In this document: positions 1-13,730 of the stretch, one piece after another | How positions within the stretch are numbered: the stretch's first letter is position 1 | Layout: each line of letters opens with the position of its first letter | DNA from: Pyrocephalus nanus | Taxonomy: Eukaryota; Chordata; Aves; Passeriformes; Tyrannidae | Length of the DNA: 64,000 bases | Assembly (NCBI GenBank): GCA_038380795.1 | Contig: CM076270.1 | Location: forward strand, 17,333,001 to 17,397,000 | Reading direction: 5' to 3' | Program-made: the position numbers and the translations under genes | Notes under the pieces: generated by a model | The model's input: only the letters and a program-made list of their open reading frames with translations | Databases searched by the model: none | Told to the model about the DNA's origin: nothing

Positions 1-743
1 TGTTTGAAAAACACTGAATCTTTTGTCTCAGTCTTCAGTGATTATCTGAAACTTGTAACAGTAGAAGCACACACCATGGTCACAGGGAGTGTGGGATATG
101 CTAGCACAGATGGATCCCAAGTCTGGTAGCTGGGTAGCTCCTTTTTTTATCACAAGAAAAGGCAAAATAAGTACTCAGAAAAGTAGTTTTGCTCCATTCC
201 CGGTATTCTCCATATACACCAGGTAACACCTGTCATTTATTTTCACTTGTGATCCTACAACAGTTTTTCATCATAAGCTTTTTATGTTTCACCAGAGTGG
301 CTCCACACCTTTCATAAAGGGAGGAGATGCAGTGCTAGGCTCTCTGTAAAAAGCTGTTGAATTCCTCTGCTCTTCCCACCTTAGGCTGCAGAAAACATGC
401 CACATCTGCAACAGATAGAGCTCAGGGATAAACTGATTGCAAACACATCGTTCAGATGCATTATGGGATATTTAAAGCTTAGTCTTTTGTTAATTCAGAA
501 ACACAAATAACTAATTGTATTGTGTCTAGCTCAGATTCTGTTTGAGGATGGATCTTGTGAGTAATTGGGAAAGAGCACTGCCTTTGCTTTTATTGTGGGG
601 AGCATTCCCTAAGCATAACGCCATTGGAGATGGCTGACAGGGATTGCATCTGCTTAGGGAGGAAATTGTAACCATAATAATTAGCATCAAATTAGCTGCT
701 CTCTCATCTCTAGCCAGGCAAGCCCATCACATTCCTTTTCCCA

Positions 744-758
744 GCTGCCCTCTGCTGG
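744..758 (-). promoter_or_regulatory. CTCF-consensus motif, minus strand
   Basis: On the minus strand the 15-mer CCAGCAGAGGGCAGC fits the published CTCF consensus CCASYAGRKGGCRSN at every position. CTCF is the vertebrate insulator and loop-anchor protein. Occupancy cannot be judged from sequence. A 15-bp degenerate motif occurs by chance at an appreciable rate in 64 kb, so this is a candidate only. Confidence 0.4.
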
Positions 759-2680
759 AAGAAGGTTCTGCAGAACAGCCCCAGGCAGGAAAACCTCGGT
801 GCTTTGCACAGGCCAGGTGAGGGCCTCAGGTGCCTTCCACTTCCCTGCTTCATTTCACTGGAAAGGGGGTGGATGGTTCACTTGTGACTTAAGGCAGGAG
901 GGACCAAATCAGGATGACCAAACCCTGAGCAGATGCTCCCTTCCCAGGGACAGCAGAGCTTTGTGAGGCCAAGCTAGAGTGGTGCTGCCAGAGGTGCTGG
1001 GCTCCTGGAGAAACTGCTGGGGTTTACACCTGGACCAGCTTTGGTGCCTGTGGCTTTGCAGCAGCAGGAGTAGAGTCTTGGGCCAGAGTTTTATCGAGGG
1101 AATGACATTTGTGTCTGTCAAAATTACCCCACATCCAGTCTTCCTCCTGCTTAGCCAAGTCACAGGCTGTTGGAAGAATATAGCATGTCTTTTACCTTAG
1201 GGGCATCTTAGAAATGGGGGGGTTGCACTGTACATGTTTACTGGAGGACATAAGGATTGCCAGAATAAAGAGGCAGGAGAGTGTTTAGTTTTGGAGAGGG
1301 AGGGCCTGGTTTGCACTGCTGTCATCAGTCACCCGCAGTGCCACAGCTCATATCCTGTGTCCTCATGGTGCCCTGTCCCCCTGCACCACCACAAAGCCCT
1401 AAACAGTGCTGGGAACTGGTGTCCTATACTCACTCACACATCTACACTAAAAGACACAAAAAAAAGCACGGCATCTCCTCGCTTTTTGAATGGTATGGAG
1501 CCACTTCGGCATCGAGACAGAAAAAGCCTACAATGGAAAATTACTGAGGATCACCAGTAAAAAATAACCCATCCCCACATGTTCACACAGTCCTGTACGA
1601 GCAGACAGGGGGAGCCACATGAAGCCAAGAGGTCAGGCAGGGCTCGGGGAGTGGGAGAGGTGTGGGCTGCAGTACCCTCTGTGCTCTTGGCCACTCTGCA
1701 GTCACTTCTCCACACACATTAACATGCATGATTAGTGCTCTTGCAGCCTTTGAGTGCAGGACAGATAATGAGTTCAAAACCCTGCACTAGAACATCATCT
1801 CTTCAATGATTCCCTCAATCACACACACATCCCCTTGAGTTACCTGACTGCCCTTCCTGTCCAGACAGAGCTAATGTCATTCACCCAGAGCTGCTTCCCC
1901 TTGGCAGGAACCACTTGTGTCACACATGTCCTGAATCAGTAGGGACACTCTCTGTGCTTGGTCTAATTAGCTGTAACAGAGGAGGAGAGCAAAATCCAAC
2001 CCCTGTGTTTGGGTTCTCCTCTCAGTGGAACATGAGCAGTTCCACACTGACCTGCTGACCCCCCACCCAACAGCACTGGTGCTGAACAGTCTTGGGATCT
2101 TTAACAATTCCCTGGGTGCTTCCACACTCCTTTCCCCAACACATGAAGCCTGGTTGGGGCTGTGGGTGGGGCTTTGTTTTCTTGCCCAGATGGTTTACAG
2201 GGCTGCCTTTCTTTGCTCCCTTGTGTTTGCACGCACTGGGTATCCCTGGGTGTGTGAGTGGCGTGGGAGTTTCAATGAGAGAGATTTATTGTAGAGATAA
2301 AAGAACTCCGTTTGACATCACAGACCTGATGATGATTTTCAGCACTATTTCTTCATGATTTAAGTTGTCCCGGACCACTTTTCACAGAGAATGGATTTCC
2401 ACTCCATTACTTTCATAAAGGATTTCAATAAATCTCTCTTGAAATTTAAAACATATATGGAAGTGTTATCAGTGAAAAAGTAAATCCTATATTTGTCTAC
2501 CATGCCTTCTACCTGACTAGGGGTGGGATGAGGATGTTCAGATTTTGTCAGGTAGCTTTACATCTACACTATGAAGTGATAAAGGCACTTAATGGTTTGT
2601 TTATTTCAGTTTTTCAAATAATGTTGGCATTCTATGGTAGTTTCATGTAAGCTGTGCCTGGGCATTGACACAACACTGTT

Positions 2681-2704
2681 CAAAGATACAAAGATACAAA
2701 GATG
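2681..2704. repeat. 8-bp tandem repeat, three copies
   Basis: Three head-to-tail copies of CAAAGATA, the last ending in G instead of A. This is a very short array, probably made by replication slippage. No coding context. Confidence 0.8.
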
Positions 2705-4351
2705 TAATTCTGTAACATATCAACAAAAATCCCAGATACGTGAAGCCTTCAGACCATAAGCATGACAAGAGTACTGAGAAAGGAGAGCATATTTTTCACC
2801 CCATGTTTTCAGCAGAATCAAGGACCATGACTCAGTTTCTCTTCAGTCCTTTGGAACACAAAAGACCCTGGTTTGCAAGCTGAGCAATAAAACAGACTCA
2901 AGTCCCACACTCACAGCACCACCACAATGAGCCCTTCATTAGTTGGCACTTCCTATCAGACTGTTAAAGGGGACACAGGTTTACCAAACAGCTAATCCTT
3001 GATAATGAAAGGTTTCCAACAAAGATGCCTTTCCAGGGAGTCTGGGCACTTTCACATTAGCAAGAAGTGAATAGACAAAGTGGTTCAGGAAATGTGCCAA
3101 ACAGTAGCTCATGCATTGAAACACAAAGACCTGCAGTCTTCAGGGAGCTAAAGAAAGAATACAGTAGTGTTTTGAGTTGTTTCTTGTCATCATAATTACT
3201 TTCTCCTTCACTTTATTTCATATTGTTTAATGAATAGTCTCCAAACTATAGCACATATATACATCTGTCTCTTAAATTTCATTTGCAAATACAGGTCAGT
3301 CTCTGCAGTAACTTATCCCACTCTCCATGTGAGCCAGGTTTCCTCTCTGTGCTGTGGGCCTCTTCTGGACATGTGCCACTTTTCTTGCCATCAGTCCTAT
3401 GCAACTGTAACACCATCGACAGCCACCCCTTCATTTCCTCAGGGTTTTGTTTTAGTTTGGCATTTAACAAGCCAACAATTGGATCTTTTCCTTCTGGGGT
3501 CTATTTTAAGAAGGCTTTGTTTAATCAAATGCAATTAGGCATTTAAGATCCAAGATGAGTATTTTTCCTTTAGAATAGTAAAGGCAATGCATATTATTTG
3601 GATTTAGATAAAGAATGTCAGGATTAACATAGAAACATTAAATATAAGGTTATGGAAACAGGGGTTTTTTTGACAGAAGGACATGGCAAAACAAATTCAG
3701 GGTAGCTGAAGAAACAGTTCACAAGGACAGAGAAGCTGTAGGGTGGACAGGTTTGAGTGTGGAAGCACAAGGTGTGCATAACTCTGAGCCCAGTGGAGCC
3801 CTGGAAGGGATTGTGTCATCTTCCTTCACCTTCCCTGCAAGTGGTGAGGGGAGCAGGAGGAGAGCACAGCTGGTGTGTGCTGTACCTTGCCGTGAAAGAG
3901 CAACAAACTTCAGTGTGCAGAAAGCAGTTCTGACCACTCCTGACTTACCCATCTATCCTTTTATTTTTTTATCTCCAAGAGAATATGAAAGTACTGTGAA
4001 TTCACTGGGAGCACCTGCTCAGTTTTGTGTACATAGTGGGGCAGAGAAAAGGAGCTTGTTGGGAAATTGATAACTGCTATAACCCAGCACTGAAAACCCT
4101 TGAGACAGAACTAGGCTGACACCTGATGGTTCAAGTTCAAGTCTGAGGACGGGTACACTACTGCTTGGGCTGGTTTGCTGATAGGCTACTCTCCTTCCTA
4201 TGGCAGTCACTTTGAAGAAGGAGCTTGTATGTCGACACCCGTGTGCTTCTAATCCCTTTACATTCCAGCAGAATTAGCCAGATCACGAGTTCATCTCCGA
4301 AAATCCTGGGCCGTGCTGCCGAAGAGGTTCCCTCCGCCTGGGTGCCGTCAG

Positions 4352-4366
4352 CCAGCAGAGGGCAAG
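4352..4366 (+). promoter_or_regulatory. CTCF-like motif, plus strand
   Basis: CCAGCAGAGGGCAAG matches the CTCF consensus except one 3' flanking position (A where C or G is expected). The 13-base core is identical to the core of the motif at 744-758, which lies on the other strand, so the two point away from each other. Inference: a possible divergent boundary pair. Binding is untested. Confidence 0.35.
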
Positions 4367-6066
4367 CTGCCCCCACTACATTTCCTTCAAAAACTACTGA
4401 AGAAATACATTTTAGGACTGAGCTGGGGCTGAGGGGAAAGCAGCAGTAACCCGCCAGCGTTGGAAAATAAAGATGAACCACACATCAAGTGTCCCTCCAA
4501 ATAAGGCTCCTGGAAAAATCCTATTTCAACCCACATAGTCCATTCCCTTTCTAAAAATACATTCTTGTGAAATAAAGGTTGCAAACCTTCTCATTTTTTA
4601 TTTCCTAAAATAAGTCACTAAGTCTTGCAGTGAATGGGTACCAGTGAGATCTACATGAAGCTGTAAGTACTGAAGTCTGCAATCTCTGTAGGATGCATAA
4701 GGGGGTTTTGTGCTGAGTGACCAGCCATAACATGGTGCTGGTGAGGATGTGAGGCTTTGCCAGGAAGCACAGCTACTTTGGCAAAAAAGCTCCAGCTTGT
4801 GGGACAGGTCACTCAGGTGACAGTCTGCTTCTGTAGCAGTTCACTGACCTCTGGGCTGAACAGGACCCATCACCTTGCTGGACATTTCCTTCTGTCCTGG
4901 CACAGGCACAGGCTGAGCTTGCTGCTCACTCCCCACCATGAGATGGGACTGCCCTGTCTGGGCAGCAGAGAACAGCCAGGAGAGAGCACTCAGTGGCATC
5001 CAACCTGCTGCTTTGGAGATGCTCACCCTGAGCATTCCAACTGTTTCCACTATATCCCTCAGTGAGAGGATCAACCTTACCAGCAAACACAAAGGCATGT
5101 CTGCTTCCCCTCCAGCCTATCCATCTTTTTCCCAGAGCCTTATCAACTCCTCAGGTGAGTCTCACAACTCAGCTGAAGCACAGGGAGCAGCTGAACCCTT
5201 TCTTTGTGAGTTCTTTCTGCGATGTGCTTGGGACTCATGCTGGAAACAGTTTTCAGCTCCACATCCCCATAGCCCTTCATTCCCATCCATGAGAGCACAC
5301 CAGCATTTGCAAACAAAGAGCTGGAATGTCTCCATGACAGAGATGTACAAAATTGCATTAGTGCTTTGACTGAACTTAGTACAGCAGAGAATAAACTGGG
5401 TAGCTAAGTCTGGTTGAAAACAACCCGCTTTCCAACAGTGATGAGTATGCCCTTGCCTTAATAGTACAAGGCAAATAAGTGAAACTTGGGTCTCAAATCC
5501 TGTTTACTTGTGGAGGGAGCATATAAATCACTTTGAAGATGTAAGGACTACACCCGAGCAAAGAATGTAAAATAAGGCTTACCACCAGAGCAGTGTGATT
5601 TCTACAGCCCTTAAAGCTATCTGAAGTTGAACACTTGCCATATTGGAGTCCTCTCTTCTTTGTTTATTTGTTACAGTAAACTAATTGAACCAAAGAAGTT
5701 ATATCATTTTCTCTCTTGGACTAAATGAATAGATAATCTTCATTTGCATTTGGCAGGCTAACACAGACCATTCACCAGTTTTGACAGATATTGCATATAA
5801 TGGTCTTGTTTTTGTTCAGCTCCACTGTCTAAATATTGAAAGAGTCTTTACACATTACACTCTGTTACTGAAAGACAAAAGCTAAACTGTAACTGAGGTT
5901 TCACATCTATGCAACATCTCTGTGTTCTGCTAAACAATAGTTCACTCCACAAGAGCCAGAACTGATGAACCCTGGCTTCCTATGGACTTTTGTCCCCTAA
6001 TAGACCCTTTCTCACTAGAGTCACTCTATTCCCACCCATAAATGCTGATGGGTCAGTTGGGCCTTG

Positions 6067-6155
6067 TTCCCTCAGTAAGGGCACCCATAAGCAACTGCCA
6101 GTGCTTATGGGTTCCCTCAGTAAGGGCACCCATAAGCAACTGCCAGTGCTTATGG
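6067..6155. repeat. 45-bp tandem duplication with internal hairpin
   Basis: Two near-identical head-to-tail copies (6067-6111 and 6112-6155; the second lacks only the last base). Each copy carries a perfect inverted repeat: CCCATAAGCA, an 8-base spacer, then TGCTTATGGG (first copy 6084-6093 and 6102-6111). The second copy has 9 of the 10 stem pairs, because its last base is A instead of G. The near-identity points to a recent duplication, possibly helped by the hairpin. A related fragment (CCCATAAATGCTGATGGG) lies just upstream, around 6036-6053. No ORF of note uses the repeat. Confidence 0.9.
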
Positions 6156-9100
6156 AATTTGCAGGAAGCTTTGATACTTCTACCTCTCTTTTAAATTTGG
6201 TTAAAAACCCTCAGCAGTTTCAAAAGGTACATGCAGGGGGACAGATAGACATAAGCCTCTCAACTGCCTCATTTCCATAGGAATTAAAACAAAAACTTAC
6301 TAAAAAGTGATTCTTCAAGTTCCTCAGGACAGCGAGAGATGGTCCTTTGCCATTTCAGAAGTCAGAGTGTTAACTCTGATACTGGTTACAATTGCATTCC
6401 CCCATTGCCCACTTTGGGATAGTGATGACTCCCAGTAACCCATTCCTTTCACAGATGTGATGGCAGCAGAAGTTAAGTTTCCATGGACTGGTAGGCATGG
6501 AAGGACAGAAACACATACCCTCCAGGATGCAGGTTTTGATAAAAAGTATTCCAACCCCACACGGTTAAAAAAAGCCCCTACTAAACTCTGCACACTCAAA
6601 CACTTTCAGTGAGTGTTTAGAAATGACTGTGGAGTTTGACAGAGCAGAAAGTGGTGTATAGCCACCTGTAAAGTGTGTGTTGTGCTTAGTATGGGAGTTA
6701 GAAAGGCTGGGCAGTGGTCATTTTAAGTACATAATACCTTAAACTAAGGGTCAAAAGGGGAGAGCACAGGATTCTCAGGGATTCTCTCTGTCAGGTGGCT
6801 GAAGGAGTTAACTTTATACACCTTCATGTGTTTTCTGTGGTGTCTACTGCAATACCACATTCTGAATTCCTTTGTTACACAGATGTGCTGCAGACACTGG
6901 CCTTGAATGAATAAACACCCAGAAGGTATAAAAAGTACGAGCAGGGTCACCAGGTACAGTCTTGTTGCAGCAGAACCTTCCAGGTCAGTGCTGCAAAGTG
7001 GTGACATCAATTCTTGTAACGAAACGTCTCAGCAACGACACAGATCGAGGACTTCTGAATTACTTTCTATCCTTCAAAACGTTTTCATCTGGATGGCGAT
7101 ATTAAGCCTGGTTTCCTGATATATCTGGTGCTGTACACTACACCAAAAGGGTTTAATGGACTGTAAATATGTGTCTGGAAAACAGATTCCCTATTTTCTC
7201 TGCAACTTAAGATAGTGTGAATAATTACCCACACTGTAGCTGCAGCACTCTTGCTACAAACAAGTCAATATCACATGAAATGTCTGCCTTAGCAATTCAT
7301 CCTCCAAGGCTCAGGCTTTCCTTATTATAATTTGAAGTACCTCATATATTTTTACATGCTGTGTACAGTACAAAGTCTCAGAAAAATGTTTCTCCAGGAA
7401 AACCTGGTGAAAATAATAGTTTCATAGCTCTCTATATTTGACTTTAAAATCAATATATCCTACAGAATAAGCATCTTAATTATGAACCTGAATCTGCACT
7501 AAGAGACCCCGGTGGGAACTAAGAGTAGGGATGAAATTTCACCTAACCAATAAATTTCTCTTATTTCACTCCTCACTGTCTCCACTTCCCTGAATGCAAA
7601 CCCTAGGCCAATTTTAGTCTTATCTTAAAGGGAAACTGAATCTAATAATCTAGAGTCACCGAGGCAACAGGTAGAAATCATAGGATCTACATACAGTGCA
7701 TACTCCCCAGCATCCTGATTTACAATGGACTCTGCTAAATTCAAAGCCAGTGGACAATTTCTAATTTGAAATCATACTGGATCAGGTAAAGCACCTGATG
7801 GGACCACAGCTTCCCCAGGGATCTTTTGCTTTGTCACCCGAAAGAAGACAGGAACTGAGCTCAAGCAACAAGAAATAAGAGTTTTGGCTTCCAGGTTAGC
7901 ACAGCATTGAGGGGATGAGGGATCTGTAAGCCATGCATTTTGCCCTCACCGAGGGACACTGAGATGGAAAGATGAACAAGCTGCCCTCTGTACTTAGTCT
8001 TTAGAGAGTGAGAAAACCACCACCAGAAGCAGGCACTGCCACGAAGTAAGTATCTTTCCAAGCATCCCAGTGCTCTTTGCACAGTGCCTGGCACAGCCAC
8101 AGAGAGGTCAACACTGATACAAAACGGGGAGGCTGAAATGCACTTCACTGCCACGCTGAACCAGGAGCAGCTCCTGAGCCAGGGTCCCCCTGAACAGGAG
8201 CTCCTGTTTGCATACCCTGCAACAAGGGGGAACAGGTCACAAATGCCTGAAGGAAGCCAGAGCAGCAATGTGTGAAGGAAGTAGCTCTGTGCTCCCCTCA
8301 CTGGCCATGGGCCCAGGGGTTTACAAGGCACCTTCTATAGAAAGGGGTTCTCTGCCCCAGGCAGGCAAAGAGGACACTGCATAGAAACAGTTATAACAAA
8401 ACAGGAGGCTGCAGCCATGCAAGCTCAAATGTCATGCTGTAAACAGGGGCTTACTGTTGAACACATCTGCCTTTATCTACTGCTACGAATGGATGCCAAG
8501 GAAAAGCCTGGGACTGAGTCAATCTAAACTGAAAACAGCTATAGGAAATAATATTGTGGGCTGCTTTCAACCTTTGGGATTCATTCATTCCTAAAATAAA
8601 GGATAGACAATATATGAGTGTTAGGTTATCTGCATTCAGCTCTTTGGTCTGCCTCAGACTTTCTGAATGACCCCGAGCAAATAATTCACTGTATCCACTC
8701 CTCACCCTCCTTTGGCCACATCACAAAAAGACACTGGAAGACTGAATGCATGGAAAAGGCACTCAGACACCATGGTGATAAGTTCTTTGCAAAAAAAAAA
8801 AAAAAAAAAAAAAGTTCTATACAAAAAAGTACAGGCATATTTAAAGGAAAAGATAATGCTGTCCTGACTCGCTATAAATTTTGTGCGCTCCTGAAAGGTC
8901 ACCTCTGCCAAGCTATTTCATTGTTTTTTTTCTTTACCAAAAAAATTGCAAAGTAATAACTGTTGAGGTTTTTTTTCTTATTCCCTTTTCCCTCTTTGCA
9001 AAGGACATAGCCATCTTCTAAGTGCTGCTTTACACTGGAAGTTAAAACAAGTTATCAGAAAGCTAATGGTGAATTGATTACATACCAGTGTGTTACAATG

Positions 9101-12100
9101 TCATGTTGAAATTTAGTTTGACCAATGACACAAACTCATTCTCTTGACTGCAGATCAAGTATCTGAGCAATATAATTGTTGCAGGCAATTCCACCTGTCA
9201 TGTACTAAGAAACGCACACCACCAGTGTAGTCTTTGTACAAGAGCCTTTGAAGTACCAGAATGAAAGCAAGTTCTAACTGCAGGCAAACAAATCCAGATT
9301 CTATCTTTGCTTTCAGAGCTTGCCCTGACAGCAGAGATTAACCAACATTGCACTTCCTCATCTCAGAGGAAAATACTTGGCACAACTCCAAGATGGAAGG
9401 CAAGGGAGATCTGTGGCACCTTTGTAACTCTAATTCAGGCTACAAACACACAAGGCAGATTACTCACTGGGCCTTTTTACTGGTATTTAATCAAAGACAG
9501 TGTCTGATAATGCATGGCAACAGCTCACCTCTATCCAGTAGAGATATATTTCAATTACAAAGGGAAATGCTGACATTTGCACAAACAGTTCCCACAGTCT
9601 GCTGCCTTTGAGCAAGGATTACTGAAAACACTTTCTGACCAGTCCTTTTAAAGATAAGTACACAACAGTGTAAGAGTATGTACAATGTAACAGGATGTAA
9701 CATAGGTACACAATATATATACAATATACCTGCTAGGAAAGTCTGCATGGCCTTCCATTCAGCCCTGGATGCTGGAATTTTATTACTTCCAGATTGTAAT
9801 ATATTAAGGGGTTTTTATGGAGTCCTGTAATAAATTGAGGTCCATGTGGGTTCAGTGGCTGTAGGTATCTCCAATATGAAAGGACTCGCTGATTCAACCT
9901 CACACCACAACAGCCTGAAAAGTCTGCAGCCACTGCCCTACAGCTGCTCTGGGAATGTGCATAGCCCAAAATATCAGCCATGACTTCACATCTGTGTTCC
10001 TTAAGGGAGGGATTTTTAAAAACTGCAAGAATAACAGTGTCACCAAAAGTTTTCTTGATCTTTCAAAATTTTATTCTACACCTTTGACTTCCAAAGTCAT
10101 TCACTACGCTGCAAATATGAACTCGTGCTCTGCACCTGCCACTTGTGCAGGTCAGTGCTGCAGTTATTTTGTCTGCATGACTACACTGACATGGGGTTTT
10201 ACAAAAAATCTTTACATGGTTCACCTCAGTGTTCTCCTTCCATGTTTGCTGCCAAGACAGAAACTCATACTTTTTCTCCACTAAAATATACACTTTAAAC
10301 AAATGCAGGATTCTCAAGTTCAGCATAATAATAATAATGCATACTTGGACACCATTATGAGATCTTTCTATCACTTTACTGTCCCTGTGCAGCTAGTAGG
10401 CATGACCAGCCTAATGAAAAATCCAGAAGGAAAAATGTGAGTGCACTCTGTGATTAAATTTTCTTGGCTTCAGAGGCATTTCACAACTCTTTGGAGTGTC
10501 TCACAAAGATGTCATTGCTCTTTAACCCACTGCAGCCCCAAGAGGACTCTGCTTCCCTCAGAACTCCCAAAGCACAAGTGGAAAGGAGATACAGAGGACA
10601 GACATTCATGCTACATCAGGTAGATCTGCTGGTGATTGGAGTGAGCAGTGTGGTCCCAACACACTGGCTTAGCTCCATCAGCAGCTACAGCTAGAAACAC
10701 ATTCAATTCAGTATTTCCCTCTAGGACTGCAGTGGTTGCTGCAGGATAATGTAAATATAAATGGGACAGGAAGGTTCTGCCTAATAGGAATAGGAACAGT
10801 AATTCTCTGTTAAGATTTCCATTGTAATACACCAATAAGATTCTCTGACCGAGGCATGAGATTAGTCCTCGCTTCATCCTTTAAGTACATCTCAGGTGTG
10901 TTAAAGACAGCTGAAAGGTCTCCCTTCAGTAGCAACACAGCCTTTTTTCAGACAGTAGCAAAACCACTAATGCCAGTGGACTGACAACTGACACCAAAAG
11001 GAAGTACTTCCTGACAGAGGATGGCACGTGGAGTCACTCTCCTGCTATCTCAGGGACAGCTCCTCTCTGTCAGCTGAGGAACTGTCTCCATTGTCCACTT
11101 TAACTCCTGACTTACACTTCAAACAAACTTTCTCTGGCAGTCAGACAGATCCATTGTGTCACATGCCTTGATCAGGAAGACAGGGAGCTGACAGGAAACC
11201 CCCTTGGCTAAACAAAGCCCAGATAATGCCAGCTTGCCATTTCTGACATCCCTGTCATTGTCTCTCTGGTATGTGTTAGTAAATGGACAGGATCAAATTG
11301 CTGGCAATGGTCACAGAGCTGGCTGCTGGAACAGCCCTTGGAGACAGGGGCTCAGTCATCAGCACCTGACAAATCACAGACCAGTGTGAGGTGAACCAAG
11401 GTGCACCAATGCAAGGTGCTAACCAGGTATGGTCTGGGTATTGTTCCAGCAACAGTGAATACTGCCTTGCACCACTGGAGCATCAGTGCATTCCCTGCCT
11501 TTCCATTCCCTGGTAAAACAGCAGTTTGTATAAAATCAGAAGCAGGCAGCAGGTTTGCTCTCCATGCACCAACAGCTGCTCCCTCAGTGCTAAGGGCAGC
11601 AGAAGAGATGCTCACCTTTACTGAGTCAGTAACTTCTGCTGTGCTTTTACTTGCATTGTTGACTCTACTCCTATTCAGATACAAGCCTGTAGTTTGGATT
11701 TAGTGGTGCCTTAAATCCGACATGAGAAGGCACAAGCAGGATAAAGCTTGAGAGCTATTGACTTTCAATCTCCACATTGCAAACAGGAAGCTGGACACTG
11801 AATTACTTACTACCCGTCAAGTGCAAGCTCAATTATTTTGCTAATGTAGATGGTCACAACACAGTGCAGTTTCTGCTCTTTGGGGAGGGCAGTGACTTGA
11901 ACTGGGTAGTGTCATGGAGATAGGAATACAATTATTCTGTGCCAAAAGCCTTTCTTTTACCCATCTGTCTCTAAGCTCCACCTGCGTGCTCCCCTCCTCT
12001 GAGACCTCTGACCTTGCCTCTTTGACCCGTAATCTCTGCTGTGACTGTTAATGTCATATTTACAAACAAAGTAACCAAATCAAATTAACCAAACAATTGC

Positions 12101-13690
12101 TTCAGTAACTCTTCTGTATCACTCTATATATCTGGTACCTATTCTATTACTCTTAATAAATTCAACTGTTTAAACTTGCATATTTATCTCACAATTCTCT
12201 ACTGCTGTACTAATGACTGAACACACCCTTAAGTGAACCATTCACACTTGAAAGGAGAGACTCTGTTATGATTTTTGCCAAACACTATTCAGGGTAGAGG
12301 GCAGGTTTTGTGCCACACAGACCTCCCTGGCCTCCTGTCTTGTGTCGGAGGAGCTGGGTATGCCCTGAGCAGAGCTCACCATCAAACCATGTTTGTGCCA
12401 TGTTTTCCCTTCTCCATGAGCCTCCCTGTTCTTTTGCTTGTGAATAGCATGGAATATGAAATCATGGCTCTCCCCTTCTGTGCAAGAGGTCAGAAAGGTC
12501 CGCTAAAGCTGTGCAAAGGATGTGGGTTTTTTCCTTTGGTCACAGGAGACCAAGGCTTAGTGTAAGTAATGCAACCTGCCTGAGTCAAATACAACAAACA
12601 CTTCAAGTGCCACAGCTTGCAATCATTAAAAATTTCCCAGAAATTAAAAGTACAAACCAGGTATAAACAAAAACCTGGCAGTGAGGAAATCACTTGCTTT
12701 CCAAAGGCTGTTTTGACAAACTATTCAGATGCTGAAAAGGAACCTCATTTCCATCCCAGCACTCTGTCCTCTTGGGAGCATGGGATGGGGGCAGAGGGGT
12801 AAGGGGAAGACTGAAAAGTGACACACACAGTGGGAGTAACCTTCCAGAGATAATCAATGGCTTCGTAATGAGCAGCCAGCTCTACTGAATATTGATTAGC
12901 CAGTGCTGGCAGGCTCTGCTCCGGGGAGGTCAGCGCTCCTGCCAGCTGCCTTGTGTGAGCACAAAGGGGGCCTCAGCAAAAGGCAAATTGTAAATGGCAG
13001 GTTTTATATGAGAGGCACCATTCAGGCCCTCAGGAGAGGAAAAAAAAACCCCAAAGTATGGTCACTGCACAAGCAGGCACAAAGCAGCAGCAGCAGTCCT
13101 GCTAACTTCTGTTATTACACTGTGCTACGAAGTACAATCCTGGGTTTACCATAATAAACTTGTTATAAAGATTATCACTTGCAAACATGCAGATACCAGG
13201 ACTTGCCACAGGTTCTTCTTCCCTAACAATTTCACAGACATGTGAAATGAGGTGCTCTCACAGACAGCTGCCCTCAAAAGCTTTGCCCAGTGTCACACCT
13301 CAGTCCATGGCAGGTATGAGTACACATTTCAAGCTGGTATGATATGCTGGCCTAGGCCAGCTGTAAGCAGAAGTCATGCACCTGAAGCAGCACAGCTGTG
13401 TGTCAGCACTCCATCCCTCTCACAGCACCATCTGATCTTACTGTCCCATTCAGTAACTGTGATTTTAGCTTTTTAGTATTTTTAGAATATAAATAGTTAG
13501 ATATTAATTTTATTATTACAGCCAGTGGTAGGTACAGACAGAACTTTTACTGCTGAGGAGATTTGCTATTAGTGAGTAAAAGGATATCCTACCTTTTTAG
13601 AAGCAGAGAGTCTTTTCTCATAGGCTTTCTGTGGAAAGAGAAATTGTGACAGTCAGGGAAAGGAGATCTGGAAATTGTGTTCTTTAAAAG
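6156..13690. other. gene-free stretch
   Basis: No gene, tRNA or recognisable transposon found. The longest frame, about 156 codons on the minus strand at 7861-8331, has no recognisable similarity and no supporting splice or initiation context. A donor-like GGCAG|GTATGAG occurs near 13312 without a clear partner acceptor. An AT-rich patch with repeated ACAATATAT-type words lies at about 9705-9728. One homopolymer run at 8791 is listed separately. Confidence 0.6.
8791..8813. repeat. A23 homopolymer
   Basis: An uninterrupted run of 23 adenines. The sequence to its left does not look like a processed transcript or a SINE, so it is called as a simple repeat and not as a retroposon tail. Confidence 0.9.
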
Positions 13691-13730
13691 AAAAAAAAAA
13701 AAAAAAAAGGAAGGAGAAGAAAAGAAAAAG
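13691..13730. repeat. A18 run grading into a purine-rich tract
   Basis: Eighteen adenines followed by a G/A-only stretch (GGAAGGAGAAGAAAAGAAAA). A strand-asymmetric purine tract of this sort is a simple repeat. No retroposon body is seen next to it. Confidence 0.85.

Larger units (their letters stand above)
1..6066. other. gene-free stretch, left end
   Basis: No gene recognised. Open frames here, for example those near 1.2-1.6 kb, 2.0-2.3 kb, 3.7-4.5 kb and 4.8-5.4 kb, are short, overlap on both strands and resemble no family known to me. There is a good-looking splice donor (CTCAG|GTGAGT) at about 5154, but no convincing acceptor upstream, so no exon is called. The only specific sites seen are two CTCF-type motifs and a short 8-bp tandem repeat, listed separately. 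The sequence suits intron or intergenic DNA. Confidence 0.6.

Noticed and set aside
1991..2030. Imperfect hairpin (GAGGAGA ... TCTCCTC)
   Set aside because: Arms are short and interrupted by a bulge. Expected by chance.
6067..6155. CRISPR-like repeat array
   Set aside because: The hairpin repeats are directly abutting with no spacers and only two copies, in vertebrate DNA.
7861..8331. 156-codon minus-strand frame
   Set aside because: No recognisable domain, and it is matched by an open frame on the other strand.
8791..8813. Poly(A) tail of a processed pseudogene or SINE
   Set aside because: No coding remnant, SINE body or target-site duplication was seen to its left. The same reasoning applies to 14150-14171 and, for poly(T), to 32794-32820.
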